Shown here one piece after another: positions 35,760 to 47,700 of a stretch of DNA of 64,000 nucleotides. Each line of letters begins with the position of its first letter. Position 1 is the first letter of the stretch. The DNA is from Zobellia amurskyensis (GTDB lineage Bacteria; Bacteroidota; Bacteroidia; Flavobacteriales; Flavobacteriaceae), in contig NZ_RCNR01000006.1 of the NCBI RefSeq assembly GCF_009725985.1, positions 121,986 to 185,985 of the forward strand. Reading direction: 5' to 3'. The notes under the pieces were generated by a model. That model saw nothing but the letters and a program-made list of their open reading frames with translations, ran no database searches and was not told the origin of the DNA. Made by a program: the position numbers and the translations under genes.

Positions 35760-38700
35760 ATGATACCAAAATCCTTAAATAAAATACTTGCGGGCGCTCT
35801 GTTTTTATATGCATTTGCAGGATTTTCACAAGAATACAACTCCTTTGAAGTTCGTTATCAGAACAACATTAAGGGAGACTTGACCTTTATATCAAACACC
35901 ATTGTAAATAGGGATGGAGGTACTACAGCAACTGAGCCAGAAGACCCTTATAATAACCTAAATACAAACGGTAATTTCAACCCATCAAGCAATAGACTCG
36001 CTGAAACAGGTGGCTACTATAATTACAATGACCGCAAGAACATGCGGTATATTGATGTTGATAGCGATACCAACACTTTTAGTTCAAGTACAGCAACATT
36101 TACATTTCCAGAAGCAGATTGTAACCTGATAAGGTATGCAGGCTTGTATTGGTCTGCCACCTATCCAAGGGATGATACTGCAGACCCAGTGGGCACACCT
36201 AGAGATCATGAAATTGACGAAATTAAATTTAAAGTTCCCGGTGGTACATATGTAGATATTACCGCAGATGAAATATTGTATGATGGTTTAACCAACGCAG
36301 CTTTAAGTGCTAACGCACCTTACGCATGTTATGCGGACGTAACCAGTCTCATAACTCCTTTGGCCAATCCGCAAGGAGACTATACCATAGCTAACGTACC
36401 TAGCGCTCAGGGATATGGTATTTCACCAGGCGGACAATCAAGAATGACGGGTGGTGCAGCTGGTGGTTGGACTTTAGTAATTGTTTATGAAAACCCCAAC
36501 ACCAGTGGTAAACTAATTACCACTTTTGATGGTTTTGCAAGAGTTACGGGTACTGACAACGTTAACATTAACTATACTGGTTTCAACACTATTCCAGTAG
36601 GTCCGGTAAATGCTAATATTGGCGCCGGTACGCTTGAAGGAGACTTTAGGATTACAGGAGATAGACTAAGAATAAGAGCGGCTAGCAATGCCGGATTCAC
36701 CACGCTAAGCAACGGTACCAACCCATCAAACAACTTTTTTAACAGTAATATTACCCGAAATGGGGTCCATGCCAATGACAGGAATCCGTTTAGCTTAAAT
36801 ACGTTAGGTTTTGATAGTGATATTTTCAACTTAAATAACCCTACCAATTCGGTAATTCCAAATAATGAAACAGCAGCCACATTCAGGTTTCAGACCAACG
36901 GTGACCAATACTATCCGTTTTTCAACTCTTTCAATATTGAAATTATAGAACCGGATATTGTTCTTGAGAAAAAGGTAGAGGATATTGCAGGTAACGATAT
37001 TACTGGACAAGGCGTAAATCTTGGCCAAATCTTAGATTACGTTCTAACCTTCCAAAACACGGGAAATGATAATGCCGTAAATTATACCATTCGCGATATT
37101 TTACCCATAAATGTAACTTTGGACGAGGCAAATCTCAACATGCCAACGGGAACCACATACACTTATGACCCAGCTACTAGAGAAGTTGATTTCTTCATTC
37201 CGAATAGATTTGTAGAAGTAGGCGATACTCCGGGACAAATACGTATGCGTGTTCAAGTAGCTCAAAACTGCTTTGATTTTATTGATGCTTGTACGGACCT
37301 GATTGAGAATTTAGCTTATTCTACCTATGAAGGTGAAATAAACAATAATCGTATTACAGATGACCCGAGTGTATCTGATTTTGATAACTGTGGCTTTGTA
37401 ACCCCAGGTGCAACCAACTTCTTGTTAGATGACCTTTCCGACTGTAATTTTACAAGAACGGTGCAACTTTGTGGTTTAAACGCCCTGTTAGATGCTGGTG
37501 ATAATTTTGATAGTTATATCTGGGTTCGCGATGAAAACGGAAATGGAGAAATTGATGCATCCGATCCTGTTTTAAACGATGGAGATTCAGATAGCGACCA
37601 AAGTACATTAGAGGTAACACAAGTTGGTACTTACATTGTAGATAAAATTGTAGCAGATCCTTGTAAAGGTTTTAAAGAAATTATTGTTGTTGAACGATAC
37701 GGAACTACTCAGACCAATCCGTTAGTTGAATATTTTAACGATACCAACAGTGATGCTGACCCCACCAATGATATTCAAGGGGAAATAGTGCAATGTAGTA
37801 TTGATGGCGATCTATTGCCTAAATTCTTCCTTTGTGGCTCTTCAGATGTTCAGCCTATTCAACTGAATATATTAGACGCACAAAGCATTTCTTGGGAAAG
37901 ATTAGATGAAGGTAGTTGTCTTGCAGCTCCTGACGATTGCGCCAATAAAAACCTTACCTGTACTTGGAATCAAGTAGCAACGGGTAGCGATTATGATGCG
38001 GATACAGCTGGAAAATACCGTTTGGTTATAAATTATACCAATGGGTGTTTTAGTCGCTTTTACTTTGATGTTTTCCAGAACAACCTAGATATTCTTTACA
38101 ATGACAGAGATATTATTTGTTCTACGGATGGTAACATCACTATAACCAATTTGGGTAGCAATTATGGCTACCAATTGGTAGACGTAGCCAATAATGCTAT
38201 TGTAGTTCCTTTTAGTGCGAACAACGGCCCTAGCTTTGATATAGCTACTAACGGTGCCTACAGGGTAGATGTTACGCAATTAGATGGCTCAGGAAATCCT
38301 ATTCCTGATGCCTGTATTTTTAGTACTCCAGATATAGGTATCCTTGATAGGGATTTTCAAGTAGATGTAACCACGACTCCATCCAATTGTAATGCTCAGG
38401 GTATTATCAAAATAGATGTACTTAATGTTGAGCCCAATTATAGCTACGTACTAAGAAGAAGCGATGGAACCCTAATTGATGACGAAACGGCTCAACCGGA
38501 CAATACCCATTCTTTTAACGTAAACGCAGGAGATTATACCATTGAGGTCTCGACACAGGACGGATGTACGTATACCGAAGATGTAACAGTAACCCGTACG
38601 CCAGACCCAACTATAACAGCAGTTACCACAAGAGACATTGGTTGTTCGGCCGGTACCATACAGCTTACAGGTAGCGGAGGACTCCCTAACCCGGATTATT

Positions 38701-41700
38701 CTTATGCTATATGGAGTAAAAACGGAACGAATTTATATGCCGATGTAGCCTCTATTCCAGGGGATGCGTATGATACCAACCCTATTTTCTCTTTTGGATG
38801 GAGAGATACCGACGCCGACGATGTTGATGAATATTTTGCAGGAGAAGATGGAGATTATGTTTTTGTAATCGTGGATTCTAACAACTGTTTTGCCTTTTCA
38901 AACGAAGTAACCATAAATGATAACGGGGCCATGACCCTAGACTCCATCACTGAAACTTCACCATCATGTAGTGGGGATTCGGACGGAGCAATTACTATAA
39001 ATACAACGGGTGGTGTTGCTCCATATCAGTTCAGTATTGATGGTGGAACCACTACTCAAGGAACACCAAACTTTGTAAACCTTATTGCAGGTACTTATGA
39101 AGTATTTGTAACGGATTCATCAGGGTGTAGCTTTTCTCAAACTGTAGATTTAACAGAACCTTTCCCACTAAGTGCTTCCGCTGGTGTTTCCAGAGATGCT
39201 ACCTGTGACCCTAACGGTGCAGAAGTAAGAGTAACGAATGTTACTGGGGGTACAGCTCCATATGAATATAGTTTTGATGGTGGCGCAAGCTACGGTACAT
39301 CAAGTACAGCTACACTTCCTCCAGGAGATTATACGGTAATTGTTAGAGATGCTTCTTGTGAATTCCCTATGAATGTTACTGTTGAAGATGTTCCTGAAGA
39401 ACCAGAAGTAGTACTTACTCCTGAAGTAAGCTATGATTGTGATGGATTGGCTACCGTAACCGCAACACCTAATATTACAACATACAACTATACCTATGCC
39501 TTAGATGGTGTAGTAAATTCACCGGATCCAACAAGCAACGTTTTCCTAAATGTGGGACCAGGAACTTATACGGTAAGTACAAATTATACCTCGCAAACAC
39601 CACCAACACCAAGTTTATTATTGGCCGAAGATTTTGGTAGTGGAACGACTATTCCTAGCCCCAATACCAACGGGTATACTTACGAAGATCAAACTAATAA
39701 TGCCCCTGGTGATTCAAACAGTAATGTTAATGATTTTGAATACACAGTAACAAGTGACATTGTTGCCCCCTTTGGTACATGGATCAACCCAATAGATCAT
39801 ACTACTGGTACGCGTACAAGTCAAGGCCGCTATTTAGTAATGAATGTGGGTACCCCAACACCAACTCAAATAATCTACTCAAAACAGATAAATGATGTAA
39901 TACCTAATCAAGATTTAAGTGTTACACTATACGTTATGAACCTTCTGCGGCAAGGAACTGGTGGTCTTGATCCAAATTTGACCGTAGAAATAAGAGAAAC
40001 AGGAACAACAAATGTTGTTCAATCCATACGCACTGGCGAAATTGCAAAAAATACAGGATCTAGTGATTGGGTGGAGTTTACGGCCACCCTTAACCCAGGT
40101 GCAAATACAACTCTGGATTTTGTAATTAGATCTGAAGTCAACGGAAATGGCGGTAATGATTTTGCGCTTGATGATATAGTGATACATCAAGTACCGGAAG
40201 TTTGTGAACAAACTGTTGAAACTGCTGTAACCGTTGTTGCCGGTAATGTCTTTACCGCGAATATTACTGGTTCTACAGACGCAAGTTGTAACGGACTAAA
40301 CGATGGCTCAATAACTTTTGAAGTTGAAAACTTTAACGCAGCCGGATTTGAGTATTCCATAGACGGTGGTGCTTTTGTAGCGTCAACAACTTCACCCGTT
40401 ACTTCTGCTTCAACCCTTGGTGCTGGTTCTCATACCTTAGTGGTTAGAAAAGCAGATGAAACAACATGTTCAAGAACGCTTACACAGACTATTAACGCAC
40501 CAGATGCACTGGAAGCATTTGCTTCAATTACAACCGAATTAAGTTGTACCAATGGTGGAGCTACCATAACAGCTAGTGTTACCGGTGGTACTGCTGCTTA
40601 CGAATACCAATTGGAAGATAATTTGGGTGCGATAGTTGGAACTAATGACTTTGCTACTAATGGTGCTAACACCGTCTTTTCCGGTTTAGCTGCAGGTGAT
40701 TATATTGTTCGCGTACGGGATGCGAATACCTGTGAGGATGCCATTAACGCTGCTTTGACAGTAGCGGCTACAAATCCTATTACTTTTAATGTTACGCCTA
40801 CCGCTTGTTACCCTGGTGGAAATACAGCTACCATTCAGGTTGATGTTACTGATGGGAATGGAGATTATACCTTCAGTATAAACGGAAATCCCTGGGTAAG
40901 CCCAACCCCAGCAAACAGTACAACGCACACTTTTAGCGGTCTTTCAAACGGTACCTACACCATTAATGTTCAAGACGGACTAGGATGTACCGGTGTATTA
41001 CAGAATATTACCATAGACCCTCAATTAACGGTTAGCGCATCAGCTCCTACTATTACGGCCTGTGCAACGGATACAGATATTACTATTTCTGCTTCTGGTG
41101 GGGACAACAACTATGTGTTCGCTGTTGTAACAAATGGAACTGCAGTAACGGATGGTGATTTCAGCACTGATAATCCAGTTACGGTTTCTGCTGCAGGGGA
41201 TTATGATGTGTATGTACGTGATAATAGTGGGGGAGCAGATTACTGTTCGGCCATGTACACTATTACCGTAAACCAAGACGCTCCTATTGCAATTACCCCA
41301 ACACCAACCGCTGTAACTTGTTTTGGCGAATCGAACGGTGCAATCTCAATACTTGTAGATTCTGGTGGAAACGCACCGTTCATGTACAGTATTGACAACG
41401 GGGTTACCTATGTAACCGAAAACAGTTTCCCTAACCTTAGTGCTGGAACTTATCCTGTACGCGTTAGAGATTCCAATAATTGTGAAACTACGCCTCAGGA
41501 TGTAGTTGTTACGGAACCATCTCAATTGGTAGCAGAAGCGAGTATTACACAAAATTATACCTGTCTTGTTGACGGAGAAATTACCGTTGGAGACGTTACG
41601 CCAACAACAGGTGGGTCCGGAGATTATCAGTATAGCATAAACGGTGGTGCTTGGACAGCTTCATCTTCAACGGGAGTACATACATTTACTGATTTAACCG

Positions 41701-44700
41701 ATGCTACGTATAGCATTCGTGTTAGGGATGCCAATGCTACTTCATGTGAGCTTACTTTGGCCAATATTATAATTGCTCCATTACCAACAGAACCAACACT
41801 TTCTACTTCTATTACGTACAACTGTGATGGAACAGGAAATATAACCGTTCTACCTAATGATGCTTCGTATACGTATAGCATAGATGGAGGAACGGCTCAA
41901 CCAACAAATGTATTTGACAATATAGCTCTAGGAAGCCATACCGTTACCGTAAACTACGGTAGTGATTGTACAGTTGATAGAACGGTAATCGTTGAGGACG
42001 GACATGCCTTTGAAGCTTCGATTACTGCCTTTGAAAACCTTGATTGTAATGGTGATAATTCAGGAACTATTACCATTGATGCCGATAACTATGGTACAGG
42101 TGGATATGAATACAGCTTAAACGGAGCTGCATTTGTTGGTCCGTTTACAGCTGCAGAACAAATTACAGGCCTCGCCGCACAAGCACATTCTATAGAAGTG
42201 CGTGATGTTGATAATGCTGCTGCAAGTTTGCCTGGTTGTACCGTAACATTGACTCAAACATTGATTGAGCCAGATGCTCTTGTCGCTTCAGCAAGTATTA
42301 CTTCAGAATTTACGTGTAATAATATAGGTGCTACCATTACGGCTAGTGCAACAGGTGGCACTCCAACTTACGAGTATCAATTAGAAGATACGATAGGCGG
42401 AATACTGACAGCTTATCAAACCAATACGGAATTTACCGGTGTGCCTGCAGGTGATTATATCGTAAGAGTAAGAGATACAAATTTATGTATCGATCCTATA
42501 AATACAGCAATTACAGTAAACGCTCCAGTAGTACCTACTTTTGACACCACTACTACAGCCTGTTACTCAGGTACCAATGATGGTTCTATACAAGTTGATG
42601 TCACCGCAGGAAATGGAGGGTACAGTTTCAGTTTGGATGGTGGCCCGTTTGTAGCGGCAACTCCAGTTACCGGCACAACACATACCTTTGACAATTTAGC
42701 CAATGGTACTTATACCATTGATGTTAGAGATGCATACGGATGTACGGCTGTTCAACAAACTATTACAATAGACCCACAATTAGTTGCATCTGTAGATGTT
42801 GTCGCTATCAGTGCATGTAATGATGGTTCAATTACTGTGAATGCCACAGGTGGAAACGGAACCTTGGTTTACGCCATTGTTCCGGCAACTACCGACCCTT
42901 CTGGTCTTTATTCAACAACTAACTTCTTAAACGTTACTAGCGCTATGGCTACTGCCAACCCGGCTGGTTATGATGTATATGTTTTAGATAATAATGGTGC
43001 TTCACCATCATGTTCATTCGTTCAAGAAGATATTATCCTGACTCCTGTTGCCACGTTAACCGCAAGCGGAACAGCAACCGACCCAGAGTGTTTTGATGGA
43101 CTAGGTTCCATTGATGCTACAGTAGGTGGGGGAACAGGTCCGTTTACGTATCAATTAGTAGATTTGACTCCTGCTGATGGAATTGATTACGGAACAACAA
43201 ATACTAATATTTCTACCACAACATTGACTTTCAATGGTATTGGAGTAGGTGATTACGAAATTACAGTTACCGATACGAACAGTTGTACCGTTACTTCATC
43301 AACCATTACAATCAACAATGCCACAGAAATAACTGCGGATATTGATCCTATTTTACCAGCGGCATGTAATGACCCTGATCCAAATGAATACGGGTTCCGT
43401 TTTGATAATGTAACCGCTCCTTCTGGTGGTACCATAGAATATAGTAATGATGGTGGTACTACATGGCAGCTTTCAAATGAACTAAGAGGTACTGTTTCTG
43501 GTACGGAGGTATTCCCTTCTATTAGAGTTACATTACCTAGTGGCACTATTTGTCAGAGAGATTTTGATAGATACATTATTCCTTATCCTTTGGATAATTT
43601 GGATATCAGTATAAGCGCGATAGTAGTAGATTGTTTTGATTTACAAGTACGTGTTCAAGGTACTGCAGGTGTTGCTCCTTATGAATATGCTTTTTCAGAA
43701 GACCCTGCTAATTTTGACCCTGCTACCACAACATGGCAACCAGGTGGCACCATAAATTCCAGTGGAGCTACGGTTCCATCAGGTGAAGGTTCTTATACTT
43801 GGACAGGCCTTACACCAGGTAGAACCTATGTGTTCTATGTTAGGGATAATACAGGTTGTGTACGCCAGAGTTTAATCAATGTTAATGATTTAATTAACGA
43901 ACCTATTGAAATTACCACGGATATAACTCCTACGTGTTTCGGTTCATCAACGGGTGAAATAGAATACACTTTAAATCCTACCACGCCAAGTTCTCATATG
44001 CGTTGGGAGTTCTTTGAAGTAGGGAACCCTATTGCACTTCAGTCTAGTGGCGGAGACATCTTTTATAACAATACCATAAATGTTGGTACTTTACCAGAAG
44101 GTGAGTATTATATTGATATTGTACAATCTGATGGAACTACAGATGCCTGTAGAGGTGGTAGCGAAAATGCCTATTTACAAGAATTACGTGTATTAAACGC
44201 AACACCAACGGTTACCAGAGATATCTCATGTAACCTACCGGGACTAATTACGGTAGACAATATTACCGGTGGTGGCGGAGCACCATATACTTTTGATGTA
44301 ACAGGACCTGCAGGATTTACGGCATTGACCGGTACAACGGACAACCCTGTACAGATTCCGGTAAATTCACCAGCGGGTAATTATACGGTAACTATCAATG
44401 ATCAATACAATTGTTCATTTACGATGGCTCCTGTTGCATTGACTTTATCTCCAAACCCAACTATAACATCAGTCACTCAAGATAACTGTAGTGCTCCAAT
44501 AGATCTTACCGTTGTTGGAAACTCAGCGGCAGGAAATATACGTTATGCCATTGCACCGGCTGGCAACCCGGCACCAAGCACATACCTAGATAATGGTGGT
44601 GTATTCAATGATATTGCTGCAGGTTCCTATGATGTTTATATTATTGATGGAAATGGTTGTATGGCCTCACAAACAGCATTTGTGGTTCATCCAGTACTTT

Positions 44701-47700
44701 CCGTTCAAGCTAGGCTTACTAAGCTCATAGATTGTACGGCATCGCCTGAAGCCACAATTAATATTGAAGCTACATCAGGATCAGGAAGCTACGAGTATTC
44801 CATTACCAACGATGCAGGTGCTCCTGCGGTAGCTCAAACAGCGTTCCCAGGAAATCCTTTTGATTATAGAGCGCCTTTAGCAGGTAATTATACAATTACT
44901 ATTTATGACACCAATACACCTAACAACGCAGGTTGTAACAGGGAATTCGTTATTCGTGTTCCAGACCGGCCAGAACCGATAATAGATACAGTTACTTCTA
45001 CGGATGTAACATGTAATGGAGATAGTGATGGTACCATTTCAATATCAGCGGTAGATAACGGTATCGGTCCGTTTACCTTTGAGATTACTTCTTTGGACAG
45101 TGGTGCCGTAAGCATTGCCCCAACAAGTTTTACCAATACTTCTGCTACGTTCACAGGTCTTGCACCTACAACAACGGCCGCAGGTTATGTCGTAACGGTT
45201 AGAAGTAACCCTGCTACCAATAATTGTACAACGGATAGTGCTTCTATACTTATTGCAGAACCAGCTACTATTGCTGTAACTATGGATGCAGTAGTTGAAT
45301 TTGGCTGTACTACGGCCAATAATCAAAATGATGCAAGTATCTCTGTGGCAAGTGTAACAGGAGGTTCAAACGCATTCGTACGCTATGAATTCATTAAAAA
45401 TGATAATCCTAATACAGTTCCTGTAGAAGCTGATATTGTGGTTCAAAATGGTTCTAACGATACTTATATTGAAACCGATCTATTAGGTGGAGCTTATACA
45501 ATTAATGTTTATGACGATAAGGGTTGTGTGGGCACGGCCAACGCCACAATTGCTCCTTTTGTTGAAATCAGTAATCCTACGGTTACCATTGATACGGATG
45601 TAAGCTGTAACCCTGGCAATGATGCCGAAGTTACCATAGGTGTGACTCTAACGCCTCCATCGGGAACTCCAACTCTTGAATATTCAGTTGTTGGAACGGA
45701 CAATGCGTATAGTGTATTAAATCAAACTAATGATTCATTTACCGGAATAGGGGTAGGAAACTATGAAGTGACCGTTACCAATACGGATACCGGATGTTTC
45801 GTACAAACTACTTTTGAAATTGAAGACCCAAATACATTTGAAATCGATGCTAATACTGTAGATGTAGTATGTAATGGAGATGATGGTTCTGTTAGCTTTA
45901 TCATAAGCGATGCTACAAACCCTTACGCCGCTGGTTTCACATGGCAAATATATAATTCGCAAGGTACGGCTACCCCAGGTGATGACACTATCATTGCCGG
46001 TGCTACCGGAACTTCGGCCAATGTAGGTCCCACAACACCATTTAACATTGGCGCGGGCGAGTACCGCGTTGAGGTTACTCAAGATAGTAATCCTTCTTGT
46101 GTTGCTTCAGAGTTATTTACCATTGCAGGTCCTAGTGACCCAATTAGCGCAAACAGGATATTTACCGATATCACTTGCGTACCAGGAAACAACGGTACCA
46201 TTACCATTACCGATGTTACCGGTGGATGGGGCGGTTATTCGTATCTGATTTTTGATGCGGCAGGTCCTGTTATTGACACTAATGATTCTGCGAACTATAC
46301 TTCAAACCAGAAAGAAGAAAATCTTACTGCTGCTACCTATGAAGTTTGGGTTATGGATTCTAGAGGATGTGCTGAGCAATTGGCAGATGTTATTCTTGTT
46401 GATCCAACACCGATTACTGCAGATTTGAGAATCAATCAGCCTAACTGTACCAACTTAGAAGGTGAAATTGAAGTTATTAACGTAATGAACGGTCAGGGTA
46501 GCAACTACAGTTACCAATTACAGATATTCAACACTGGTACTTCTGCTTTTGAAGATATGAGACCTATACAAACCTCAGCTATATTTAGCGGCTTAGGTGC
46601 AGGCGAATATCAAGTGGTTGTTAGTGACCAATGGGGCTGTGTAGGTACTACAAGTACAAGCATTGACTTACATGAACCTATCTCACCATTGGCATCTGTA
46701 GTTAAAACAATTGATTGTTCTACAGCAGATCCTGGTGGACAGATTACCATTTCACAAACAGGTGGTTCTGGAAGCTTCAGATATGATGTACAATATCCAC
46801 TGTCTGCTCCAGCTACGGTAGATGACACCAGCAATACAGGTGTTTTTACCAACTTGACCCAAGTAGGTGACTATGTATTTACCATTACCGATTTAGACCC
46901 GAACCACGGTTGTAGTACAACTATAACACAACGTTTGGAAACAGCGGTAATTCCTGTAATGAACGTAGATTCTTCTACCAACGTAACTTGTAATGGCTTA
47001 GATGATGGAACAATTTCCGTAAGTGTTACCGATAATGGAGTAGGACCATATACCTTCCGTATTATCACGGGACCAGGTAGTTCGGCTACTTTCCCAATAG
47101 CGGCAACGTCATCTACCTCAACATCTGCTTTCTTTGATGGACTTGAAGGTTCTATTGCCGGAATAACATATACTATTGAAGCAAGAGGTGCCAACAACTG
47201 TGCTATAACAACAGATATTACTATTACTGAATTAGATGTTATTACTGTAGACCCTATAGATGTGGTTCAATACGGTTGTACGGTTGGAAACAATGGAAAT
47301 AACGCTAGTGTATCATTTACAAATGCATCAGGTGGAACGGGTACTTTCAATAGATATGTATTTATCAGAGATGGAAGTGTGGTTCAAGATGGTTCAAACA
47401 CCACTTATTTTGAAACTGATGGTCTGGGTGGTTCTTATGAAATTCGAGTATATGATAATGCAGGATGTTCTGCTTTGTCCGCCACAGATACTGTTTTACC
47501 TTTTGTAGAAATCAGTGATGCTATTGTAACTACAACTCAAGAAGCTGCTTGTTCTCCATTGAACAACGGCGAAATAGAAGTTGGCGTAACAGTTAGCCCT
47601 TCTGGTGCAACACCTACTTTAGAATATGTTGTAACGGGAATAAACGTAACCTATGCACAGACCATTACTTCTACCAATAATCCTGAGACATTTACAGGTT

